Below, in pieces: positions 22,640 through 33,973 of a DNA stretch of 64,000 bases. The position numbers and the translations under genes are program-made. Where the stretch lies: positions 150,558,929-150,622,928 of the forward strand of contig JAYESD010000009.1 in the NCBI GenBank assembly GCA_036927565.1, in the 5' to 3' direction. Position 1 is the stretch's first letter. Each line of letters starts with the position of its first letter. Source of the DNA: Tuctoria greenei (lineage: Eukaryota; Streptophyta; Magnoliopsida; Poales; Poaceae). The notes beneath the pieces were generated by a model. It was not told the origin of the DNA and searched no databases. It was given only the letters and a program-made list of their open reading frames with translations.

Positions 22640-25513
22640 TATAACACCCGTTAATTTCCCCTTCCCTCTCCCTCTCTCACTGCATGCATGCCCCAGTTGT
22701 CAGCCCTTTCTTCCTCCAACTGTCGCCCAGTGCCACGAGAGCATTTTATCGAGCAACTCGCGTGTGAACCGCGCGCCGACAACGACCACGTTGATTCACA
22801 CCCATCCCGTGCCCCTTTCCACATCACCCACGTTCCTTGGCAACTGCATAACACCGAGCAAATGTTCCTCCTTCAAATACTCGTTCAATCCTCTTCTCAT
22901 ATTCTCTCCACCGTGAAAACCAACCGCCACCACTAGTGTCGCCATCGTTCTCGCGTTTCCACTCGATCTCCTCTTCCGGTGATGCACCAATAGTGTTTCC
23001 CATGCCCCAGAACATTCCCTGGGCAAGGAGGCGCCAAAGAATCACCATTGTGGCGCCACGACGACATCTACCCTAGCACGCGTCGACCTCCAACATTGTT
23101 GCTCCCTTCCTGCACCGGTTTGGTGTCTACAACCTTGCTAGGTGAGTTCTAGGCATTCTCCTCCTTCGTTTTTGCTAAACAGGGACTGGTTTAGGCGTCG
23201 TTCCGCTTGAATTGCGTACTCCAGCATGCCTTGGCGAGTGGCCATGGCGGCATAACCTCTTGTTGGCTGGAGGTTGAAGAAGCTCATGGCTTCTTTTGTT
23301 TCCTAGCCATTGGATCTTGCCTCAATGGTCCAGATTAGATTGAACATACCCCTTCGTTTTATTTAAATCTGAGACATCCATTTAAAATCCTATGGCCCAA
23401 ATTAGAAGGGCGAAGGGATACTCCCCCTGGTCCACCACGGACATAGACCCGCCCATTATTCCCTTGGTCCATGAGGCATAAACTCGGTTCACCAATTTTT
23501 TATAAGAAAAGACATAAGAAAAAGAAAAGAAGATGAAGATTTGCAGATAGGCCCCTGCTCTTAATAAAACACCCCTAGAAATGATGGTAATTATTTTAAC
23601 AATATGAAAATATGTAAAAATTGCATTTAAGCCCATGAATTATAATTTAATTTCTGATTATTGTTTAAAATGCATCTAGTAGTGGAAAATACTAATAAAT
23701 GGTAAAATAAATATAGAAAATAATATAAAAATTAGTATTAAATCTTTCTAGGCTGAAATAAATTGTAGATGCATAGAATTATATTTTGGCCAAGGAAAAT
23801 TTAATAACTTTTTTAGCTATAAATAAATATTAACAATGTACAATAAATGTGAAAACAGTAGGAAAACTATTTATAAAATATTTTATGCTGAAACAAAATT
23901 TATAAAATGCATATAAAATATATTTTGGCTATGGGAAATTCATTAAAAATGTTTTTATCCTATAAATAAATATTAAAAATAGGAAATAAATGATAAATGC
24001 ATTTCTTTGACTATGAAAAATAATAAGTCACTCTTAACTCCGATTTAAATCATAATCATAATATATTCAAACATAATATTTGTAATGTTTGTATGGTATA
24101 ATGTTCTTGATTGTTTTTATTTCTCTTTTGACGGTAGTTCAAATGCATTTGTGTCTCGATCAAGAAGCAACACGAAGAATATGGAGATCAAGAGTTCAAT
24201 GAAGAAGACTGGGCAACTATTTAATAAAGGCAAGTGTCCTTGACCATCTTATACCTATTTTAGGAATTATAGTTAGTTGCATACTTAATTAATGTGAATC
24301 CTATTTTATTTACCGTTCCATATAATTCCTTGTCGCCCGGGTTGAATTGGGTGGTTTTGGGTATTATAATTACGCTTAACCATGCTTTGTTGTTGAGATG
24401 GAAATCTGGACACATGGTTATTGTTAATTGTGATCATTATGTTACATTGGAAATGATGAAGTAGTTGGTAGGAATCTGGCGGTTGGATGATCTGGTATGG
24501 TGCAGTTTGCACGAGACTCAGGATTGAGTTTGACACCGCTGGATTCTAAGGACCGGTTTATGGAGGAAGCCTTTGAGTTTTATAGTACCACCACGAGACT
24601 GAGATGGGGCGGCTTGGTCAATTAATTAGGTTTCTCCCGATGAAATGCTAGTAGTTGGATGGTGCGGGGAATGATACAGGGTACTACTCTAGGAACCGCA
24701 AGGCTCAAGAGGGAGCTTTGAGGCGGAGAGTTACTCCAAAAATGCCTCAGTGGTGGAAACCTTAGAGGGCTAGCACTAATCGGGAGTACCTTTGTAAAGA
24801 CCATGTAGTGATCTCCTGGCCTCACAACAAAGGAAGTGTGTAATGTGGTTGGCCGCCATGGGCATCAGGGTGGTTTACTCAGTCCACCTGGCAATAGGGG
24901 ATGAAATCACTGCTTGTGGGTAAAGGGTACACTCTCTGCAGAGATTTGGAAAACTGTCATGACTGTCGTGCTCACGGATAAGAGCGGTTTGGGGCCAGTT
25001 CATAATTAGTCGATGGTTGAGATGATGGTTGGGAATGATATTGATATTATTACATTACTATTATTATTGTTATTATTGGGAACATTCACCTAGATATAGG
25101 TTGCTAATGTAAGCTAAGGATAGGTTTAATGCTTAGTGCTTAAACTATTATCAACCTTTCCTTTCTGATTGGCCTACATGTCATTTATTTCCCACACTTG
25201 CTGAGTACCATGAGATGATACTCACACTTGCTTTGTTGTATTTTTGATATGCTGCTCAGTGAAGACAAGATCTAATGAGGACAGTGACAAGTGAAGACGG
25301 TGCATAGGTCGCATTGCTCCCGGTCGATTTGCCTGTGGTTGCCCTAGAGATTTGTCTCTTCCGCTGCTGTTCAAAACTCTTTTGAAGGTATAAAGTTTGT
25401 TTGCATGTGATATACAATTGTTTATCACTATTTGTCACACATGTATGGTGAAACTGATCTTGGCATACATGTATTTGTAGCTGGTTTTATTCTTAATAAA
25501 ACCAAGTGTGACA
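22640..25513 (+). repeat. T1 LTR2 (2874 bp)
   Basis: Starts TATAACACCCG (second base changed from G to A) and ends CCAAGTGTGACA. Collinear with LTR1 throughout. Bordered by a PPT on the left and a PBS on the right, so it serves both as a 3' and as a 5' LTR. Confidence 0.88.
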
Positions 25514-25936
25514 AAGTGGTATCAGAGCTATATAAGGACTCTAGGAACGTGACCTTAGTTAGAATGGACTTATTAGGAATCCCTCTTACCTTGTTCATGA
25601 AGACGAAGATCTGACTCAACCGACAGAAGCTTGAAGCTCGACGTATCAGGATAACTCAAAGGAAGAAGAAGACTCTTAAAGATTGTTACACATCACTTGC
25701 TTAGGTCCTCTTTGGTTAGCAAGTGAAGCCTATGCCTTAATCACAACCAATTAGAACACGTTGCTTGATGTGTTACATTAGATTAATAATAATAACAATA
25801 ATAAATTATAGCATTTGTCTGTTTAAGAAGGGTAGCTGGCCGCTAGAAAATTTAGCGTCTCCTTTGAGTAACTCATTTGAATCTCGTGGGCGAGATTCCT
25901 GATAAGGTGGGTGGGATTGTAACCACCATAATTAAC

Positions 25937-25970
<34 letters not shown>

Positions 25971-26578
25971 CTGTTAATCATGACAATGCATTTGAAATAA
26001 AGTATTTTAAAATTAAAACCATAATGGAAATTTAGGCCAAATTCAAAATAATAATAATAATGATCTAGAAAAAAATAGTTTATGTCGTCATGTGGTAATA
26101 CTTAAAAATTTAAACTAAATTAACATGTTGCATCTAAATTATTTATTTGTGGAAAATGCAAATTTTATTTTTTAGGAAATAACTTTGAATTCAAATAAAA
26201 TATGGGAAAGAAAACAAAGAATATTCTACCAGATCTAGTAGCACCCCACTTAAATTAAATATAGGATTGATAATAAAATCAATAATTATATACAACAATA
26301 ATAATTATAACGATAATAATATAATAATAAAGTATAAATTTATTTGGCAATGAAGTAATTTCTTAAGACCATTTAAACAAGATCATCCTGTTTTAATCTT
26401 GCATTGAGTGAGATATTAAACATTGAAAATTTGAGAATGAAGAATTGAAAATCAAATAAGAAATAAAATTATAGGAAATTGCTTTCTAATGGGGTAATTT
26501 TCTATAAACAAAAACCAAGACCTCTTCTTAGTCCAACCTAGAATCTCGGGGCGAGATTTCGTTTAAGGGGGGTAGAAT
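25514..26578 (+). other. T1 internal region 2, non-coding, with PBS and PPT
   Basis: PBS TGGTATCAGAGC at 25517-25528 and a purine tract GTTTAAGGGGGGTAGAAT before LTR3. Collinear with internal region 1, with shorter (AAT)n tracts. No ORF. Confidence 0.8.
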
Positions 26579-29337
26579 TGTAACACTCATTAATTTCCCC
26601 TATCCTCTCCCTCTCTCACTACATGCGGGCCCCAGTTGGTAGCCCTTTCTTCCTCCAACCGTCGCCCAGTGCCACGAGAGCATTTTATCGAGCAACTCGC
26701 GTGCGAACCGCACTCCGACAACTGCCGCGTCGATTCACACTCATCCCGTGCCCCTTTCCACATCACCCACATTCCTTGGCAACTGCACAACACCGAGCAA
26801 TTGTTCCTCCTTCAAATACTCATTCAATCCTCTTCTCATATTCTCTCCATCGTGAAAACCAACTGCCGCCACTAGTGTCGCCATTGTTCTCGCGTTTCCA
26901 CTCGATCTCCTCTTCCGGTGATGCACCAATAGTGTTTCCCATGCCCCAGAACATGCTCTGGGCAAGGAGACGCCGAAGAATCGCCATTGTGGCGCCACGA
27001 CGACATCCACCCTCGCACGCGTCGGCCTCCAACGTTGCTGCTCCTTTCCTGCACCATTTTGGTGTCTGCAACCTTGCTAGGTGAGTTCTAGGCATGCTCC
27101 TCCTTCGTTTTTGCTAACCAGGGACTGGTTTAGGCATCGTTCCGCTTGAATTGAGTACTCCAGCATGCTTTGGACGGTGGCCATGGCGGCATAGCCTCCT
27201 GTTGGCTGGAGGTTGAAGAAGCTCATGGCTTCTTTTATTTCCTAGCCATTGGATCTTGCCCCTCAATGGTCCAGATTAGATTGAACAAACCCCTTCGTTT
27301 TATTCAAATCTCAGACATCCATTTAAAATCCTATGGCCCAGATTAGAAGGGCGAAGGGATACTCCCCCTGGTCCACCACAGACATAGACCCACCCATTAT
27401 TCCCTTGGTCATTGAGGCATGAACTCGGTTCACCGATTTTAGTATAAGAAAATAAATAACAAAAAGAAAAGAAAATGAAGATTTGTAGATAGGCCCCAGC
27501 TCTTAATAAAAACACCCCTAGACATGATGGTAATTATGTAAACAATATGAAAATATGTAAAAAATGCATTTATGCCCCTGAATTATAATTTAATTTCTGA
27601 TTATTGTTCAAAATGCATTTAGTAGAGGAAAATACTAATAAATGGTAAAATAAATATAGAAATTAGTATTAAATCTTTTTAGGCTGAAATAAATTGTAGA
27701 TGCATAGAATTATATTTTGGCCAAGGAAAATTTAATAATTTTTTTAGCTATAAATAAATATTAACAATGGAGAATAAATGTGAAAATAGTAGGAAAACTA
27801 TTTATAAAATATTTTATGCTGAAATAAAATTTATAAAATGCATATGATATATATTTTGGCTATGGAAAATTTATTAAAAATGTTTTTAGCCTATAAATAA
27901 ATATTAAAAATAGAAAATAAATGATAAATGCATTTCTTTGACTATGAAAATAATAAATCACTCATAACTCTGATTTAAATCATAATCATAATATATTCAA
28001 ACATAATATTAGTAATGTTTGTATGGTATAACATTCTTGATTGTTTTTATTTCTCTTTTGATGGTAGTTTATATGTATTCGTGTCTCGATCAAGAAGCAA
28101 CACGAAGAATATGGAGATCAAGAGTTCAATGAAGAAGACTGAGCAGCTATTTAATAAAGGCAAGTGTCCTTGACCATCTTATGCCTATTTTAGGAATTAT
28201 AGTTAGTCGCATGCTTAATTAATATGAATCCTATTTTATTTACCGTTCCATATAATTCCTTGTCGCTCGGGATGAATTGGGTGGTTTTGGGTATTATAAT
28301 TACGCTTAACCATGCTTTGTAGTTGAGATGGAAATCTGGACACATGGTTATTGTTAATTGTGATCATTATGTTACATTGGAAATGATGAAGTAGTTGGTA
28401 GGAATCTGGCGGTTGGATGGTTTGGTATGGTGCAGTTTGCACGAGACTCAGGATGGCGTTTGACACCGCCAGATTCTAAGGACCGGTTTATGGAGGAAGC
28501 ATTTGAGTTCCATAGTACCACCACGAGACTGAGATGGGGTAACTTGGTCAATTAATTAGGTTTCTCCCGACGAAATGCTAGTAGTTGGATGGTGCGGTCA
28601 ATGATACAGGGTACTACTCTGGGAACCGCAAGGCTCAAGAGGGGGCTCTGAGGCAGAGGGTTACTCCAGAAATGACTCAGTGGTGGAAACCTTAGAGGGC
28701 TATCACTAGTCGGGAGTACCTTTGTAAATACCATGTAGTGATCTTCTGGCCTCACACCAAAGGAAGTGTGTAATGTGGTTGGCCGCCATGGGCATCAGGG
28801 TGGTTTACTCAGTCCACCTGTCAACAGGGGATGAAATCACTGCTTGTGGGTAAAGGGTACACTCTTTGCAGAGATTTGGAAAATTGTCATGACAGTCGTG
28901 CTCACGAACAAGAGCGGTTTGGGGCTAGTTCATAATTAGTCGATGGTTGAGATGATGGTTGGGAATGATATTGATATTATTACATTACTATTATTATTGT
29001 TATGATTGGTAACATTCACCTAGATATAGGTTGCTAATGTAAGCTAAGGATAGGTTTAATGCTTAGTGCTTAAACCATTATCAGCCTTTCCTTTCTGATT
29101 GGCCTACATGTCATTTATTTCCCACACTTGCTGAGTACCACGAGATGGTACTCACACTTGTTTTGTTGTATTTTTGATATGCTGCTCACTGAAGACAAGA
29201 TCTAATGAGGACAGTGACAAGTGAAGACGGTGCATAGGTCGCGTTGCTGCCAGTCAATTTGCCTGTAGTTTCCCTAGAGATTTATCTCTTCCGCTGCTAT
29301 TCAAAACTCTTTTGAAGGTATAAATGTTGTTTGCATG
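26579..29337 (+). repeat. T1 LTR3, first part (up to the G2 insertion)
   Basis: Starts TGTAACACTCAT and is collinear with LTR1 and LTR2 until GTTTGCATG, where G2 begins. The insertion lies 12 bases after the TATA-like TATAAAT (29319-29325). The remainder is at 58854-58959. Confidence 0.88.
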
Positions 29338-30201
29338 TGTCGGAGTGTTTTTTCGGCAATTCTCCCGATACTACCGTTGGTTCGGTATTGGGTGCGCAGA
29401 GATTCAAAAGACGATAGCAAGACACAAGGATTTACGTGGTTCAGGCCGCCTGAGCGTAATGCCCTACTCCACGGGGTGTGTAGTTGTTGTATTGAGTGTC
29501 TAAGAGTCCAGAGCTTCTAGCTTCGGGCCTTAGAAAGTCCGAGAGGAGCGAAAGCGAGTGTGAGAGCTTAGAGAGCCTTCTCTATATCGTTGACGAGTCG
29601 TTTTATAGTACAATGGCTGGTCGTTACACTGTTAGCCTGGCCCGATATGTGGCCCTGGCGGTTACTAATGCCTAATACGTAATTAATGAGGTTAATTACC
29701 CTTAATAGCATGGTAACGGGCCTTGACAGTGCCGTTACTGGTATTAAGGGCCTTCTGATCGTGTGTCATTAATAAGGTATTAATGACACTTAATCGGGTC
29801 TTGAAGTCTTTGATTGCCCCTTGAAGGTCCGAACCGTTGGGGGTTCACTAGTCTGATTGTTGAGGTTGAAGGTCCGGCGGTTGGACACGTGGCAGCTTTG
29901 GAGCTTTCCGTCTGGGACGGGTAAGTCTAGTTTAGATGTACACGTGTTGGTACTAGAGCTTCCCTCTATCGGGGGTTAGGTCCGGTGGTGCCGCATAGGT
30001 GTTTAGCCCGGAGCTATCCCATGTGTGGGACGTAGGTCCGGTTGCAGTATACACGTGGCAGCACCGGGACTAACCATAGATGGCAGGCGGGTCCGGTCTC
30101 GTATGACACGTGGGGCCTTCGTAGGTCTTCAACTCAGACAGGTGAAGTTCCTTTGGTCTTTTTGTGGTCCTAAGGGGTATACGGTACAAAGGGTACCGAC
30201 A
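29338..30201 (-). repeat. 3' LTR of G2 (864 bp)
   Basis: Plus-strand ends are TGTCGGAG...TACCGACA. TATAAAA at 29607-29601 on the minus strand. It aligns closely with 48440-48555 plus 58079-58848, the other LTR of the element, which is 886 bp because of an insertion of about 20 bases near its edge. Confidence 0.88.
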
Positions 30202-30736
30202 GTGGCCCCTAGCCCACCTCTGGGAGAGACCTTTTGGATGAAGTCATTCTGCCAGAGGTGGGTCCATCCTCCGATTTTTGAGTCGTGTCTTCAAGGGTCT
30301 TCGGATGTGCCGTTGGCGGTAGTTCACAGTTAAACCAATGCCGTGGGGCATATCCAGGATGCGGCAGGTGAGATCTGAGCGTGCGAATCTCACGCAATTG
30401 GAGGTCGCCTGTTCCCGATACGAAAACCATATCGGTTCCGCGCGCCCTGTCAGGCCGTCGCCTTTAGGCTTCCTGCCTTTCATGATGACACCTGTTCAGC
30501 TTGGGTAAGGACCTCGACTTGATCGTCGGGGTGGCCCCGGGCCCCCTTGTCATTGGAAGAGTGAAGTTTTTGAATTGTATCGTCGGCTCCTTTGCGGTTT
30601 CCATCCAAGCGTTGCGGGGGCTTACTTAAGAAGGAAAGCGCACACCGTTTGGGGATTCTTTACGCCTTCATTTGATCTTGCGCTCAAATCCTCCAAACTT
30701 TCACTTGCTTTTCATCTCTAGCCCCGCTGTGCTGCG
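30202..30736 (+). promoter_or_regulatory. Conserved leader/promoter region of the G2 extra gene, with PPT
   Basis: The first 20 bases form the purine tract of G2 on the minus strand. The remainder aligns with G1 5620-6126, including the hairpin CCGATACG/CATATCGG (30415-30435, one mismatch) and TTACTTAAGAAGGAAAGCGC at about 30623. Promoter function for the plus-strand gene starting at 30737 is inference. Confidence 0.45.
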
Positions 30737-31357
30737 ATGGAGTTGGGTCTCCGCGAGAGCCAACTTAAGACTGACAGTAACTTGAAGAAGGTCTGGGCCC
30801 TCATGGGGTGGTCCAGTGACTTCTTCAACCACCAGGTCTGCGCCGGCAAGCTTCCATTCGAGAAGGAGCATGCCGGCGATATGGTGTACTTCTCCGCATA
30901 CACCATGGTGGGACTGATCCCACCCTTCTCTTCTTTTCGCTTGATGCTGCTAGACTTCTATGGTCTGCAGCTGTACCACCTTGGCCCCCACTCCATTATT
31001 TTGGTGTCGGTCTTTGTCCACTTCTACGAGATGTGGGTGGGTATTCCTCCCTGCGTCGAGCTCTTTCGCACCTTCTTCACCATCCACACCACCGGCAAGA
31101 GTGACGAGTACCTTGGCTTCTATTACTTTGTGAAGCGCAAGAAGTGCCCGCACAAGTACTTGCGGTCGTTCCCTTCTGGCAAGTGGGACGACTGGAAGAA
31201 GGATTGGATTGTCATCAGGACAGAGGAGCATGAGAGGCTGGAGTTGCTCGGAGGCCTCCCCAACGTCAACACTGAAGCTTGGAGCGAAGTTCCGATGTTA
31301 TCAGACGCCTTCAACCCTGCTCTGACTAGGATCCGCCAATGTGTGGAAGGAGGGGTG
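30737..31357 (+). pseudogene. G2 extra gene, exon 1, first part (Transposase_28-like)
   Basis: Start MELGLRESQLKTDSN, open without damage to IRQCVEGGV, where N1 begins. It reads FSSFRLMLLDFYGLQLYHL, EMWVGIPPCVELFRTFF and GFYYFVKRKK, closely matching the G1 copy. Unlike G1 it has no early stop. The gene is interrupted after codon 207 by the 10.2-kb N1 element and resumes at 41598 in the same frame. Confidence 0.85.
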
Positions 31358-31644
31358 TGATGAGGACATCACTTATATGGATACAAACAACACTCTGCTG
31401 AATATACAATATGCAGTCAATAGAGTTCATACACAATAATTAATTTCAAAGGTGAACTCGTTCTTATATATTTCCTTATATGTTTTTGAGCATAGATTGC
31501 TACTTAATGATTTATTTGTGATTTGGAGTTTGGTTCGGTTTCCATCTTCTTTGAACGAATTCTCTGGTCTTCCACGTCCCTAATACTCCCTCCATGTACT
31601 CCTTGAACCTCTCAATCGACTTACCCATTACCTTTCGGAAGATC
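31358..31644 (+). repeat. N1 outer left LTR, deleted and partly inverted
   Basis: 31358-31523 matches the start of LTR E. Then 90 bases (31524-31613) are the reverse complement of the segment seen at 32070-32159 in LTR A. Then AATCGACTTACCCATTACC onward matches the LTR near its 3' end but stops about 25 bases short. About 620 bases of a normal LTR are missing. Confidence 0.8.
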
Positions 31645-31893
31645 TAATGACGAGATCATGCACATTATCATTGCACCTACAAATATGGTACAAAGTTTAT
31701 TTGTTTGGGATCCTGGCTCAAGTGAATGTGCGCTCTTGTTTGGAGAAGATCAAGATGGTGCACTATGCCGTCCACCACCTTGGCCTCCTCCTTTCATGCT
31801 TACAAGAAGATTTGATGGCGTTGCACATATGGACCCACACATGATAGAAGATGAACTTGAGTCGAGGACGACTCCAATTCAAGAAGGGGAGGA
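31645..31893 (+). other. N1 duplicated 3' coding piece before LTR A
   Basis: It matches 35270-35517, the last part of internal region 1 upstream of LTR B, ending with the purine tract AAGAAGGGGAGGA (31881-31893). Its presence before a 5' LTR shows that the copied unit started inside the previous element rather than at an LTR edge. Confidence 0.75.
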
Positions 31894-32803
31894 TGATGAG
31901 GACATCACTTCTATGGATACAAACAACACTCCATTGAACATACAAGATGCAATCAATAGAGTTCATACACAACAATTAATTTCAGAGGTGAACTCGTTCT
32001 TATATATTTCCTTATATGTTTTTGAACATAAATTGCTACTTAATGATATATTTGTGATTAGGATCCATGGAGAGGTTCAAGGAGTACTTGGAGGGAGTAT
32101 TAGGGACGTGTAAGACCAGAGAATTCGTTCAAAGAAGATGGAAACCGAACCAAACTCCAAATCGTATCCAACTCGGAGTCCAGGAGCAGTACGCACTAAA
32201 ACGGACGCCCAGGACGCATACGAACTCCGTTTTGGACGTTCTACATATGCACGGAAAGGGGAGAGGATAAACTTTCCAATGGCACCGGTCCCGTGTCAAA
32301 ATTCTTTCGGAGTCGTGGGAAATCGTCGAAACAAAATCAAGTACAGAATCTGTCAGGGTGCTGCGCCACCGTATTGGGCCATTGGGCCTTGTATCAAGTC
32401 TAAGTCCATTATTTTCGTGTCTTAGGGTTAGGTAACGACCCTAACACCCCCTTGAACGTCCTCCCACCTATATATACTCTATGGTATCCTCCATAGAAAA
32501 TTGAGTTTTGCTTAGATCAATAATATCGCCGTTCCACGGTTTGTGAAACCCCAATTCAGCAATTTCAGATTGCTTCTTCTACGTTCTTGCTCGTGTTCTC
32601 GGTTGCACTTGCAGGGATTAGCCTTCTTGGCGAGGTCAATCGTGTGAAGCACGGTTGATAACCAACGGAGCGGTGGTGTAGTGATTGCAGAGGTTATTCG
32701 TATTCTACTCGAGAGCCTCGGATCATCAACGTCGAGATCTCCATCAATCGACTTACCCATTACCTATCGGAAGATCGGGACTCATCATTCAATTCTCCTA
32801 TCA
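31894..32803 (+). repeat. N1 LTR A (910 bp)
   Basis: TGATGAGGAC...CCTATCA, followed by a PBS (TGGTATCAGA at 32806-32815). TATATATA at 32469-32476. The ORF present in U3 of the sister LTRs is interrupted here by one nonsense change (GTGTAAG in place of GTGGAAG near 32110). Confidence 0.85.
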
Positions 32804-33973
32804 ATTGGTATCAGATTTCCAGGTTTCCCGTTAGGTAATTCATCCATCCATTACATTAGTTTTGTTTTTCATACCTAGAGTCCACAAAAAAACTTGCAGT
32901 TTAGTAGATCTGTTCATTACTTTGTCCAAACCACATTGAGCCTTTGCAACTTTGTTATTCAGTTTGGTTTTGTTGAGTTTGTGTCCGTGGTTGAGTCATA
33001 TTGCTGGTTTAGAAAGTGTTTTTGGTATTAGTTTGAGTTTTGCATTGTGTGATTCATCCTTTTGAATCACGTCATCACGTCCAGATTAGATTCACCTCTG
33101 TCCAGTTTGGTATTTTCATCATATCTCGCGCATACGAACTCATATTTTGATGTTCTTGTACTTTATGGAAAGCTGAAGAAGTTCTCCATAACTTTCATAT
33201 TCATCATTTTCCCATAAAATATAGTTATCGATGCCTAAATTGCATTTGATCCGAATCTGTTATTGACCTAAAAATTCTGAACAGTCTGTATTTCGGGGTC
33301 AGTATCTCCTATTGTTCTTTCCCAAAATAGGTCTTCCATATATTGAAATTAAATAGGAGAGATATATCTACAATCTTGCTGTTCTAAGTTTTTCAATTTA
33401 GATCCTATAAGTGTGCCTATTTGTCCTTGGAAGATTGAGCAGAAAATCTGCGACAGACACACGAGATATCTTGGGTTGATTTTCATTGTGTTCTTCCCTT
33501 GCAGCACATTCTGAAAAAAAGGAAGAAAAAAGAAAAAGGCAATTGCAAAACAAGAAACAAAAGCCGCACAAAAAAAGAGGAAAAAAAACAGAAGTGCTTG
33601 CATTCTTTGTGTCATTTAGTTTTGTCTCATGTCTTGCTAGCTTGAACTACTAGGAACACATTTAGGCCAGCAACTTTGACAAATACTTTGGACACTTATT
33701 CAACTTTACTATCTGATTTCATTGTTGCTAATCCTTGCTACATAGAAAGTGCCATCCAAGCTACACCTTACTCTTGAGCAGAATCGATACACCTTTGCAA
33801 TCATCCCACGCTTCATTGGTTTCTTCATACCGTCCACCGTTTGCCACCTGCAGTGTCAGTAAGAACACTTGTAAGAGCGTGGTAAGATGCTTGAGAGTGT
33901 GTGATTCCACTTCCACTTTTCCATTATCCTTTGTAGTTGATAGGGATAACATATTTTTTGTGTTGTCTTCTGT
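32804..33973 (+). other. N1 internal region 1: PBS and long leader
   Basis: The PBS TGGTATCAGA at 32806-32815 pairs with initiator tRNA-Met. The leader of nearly 1.2 kb has no ORF worth calling and contains an A-rich stretch near 33515-33595. It is nearly the same as 37955-39146. Confidence 0.75.
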
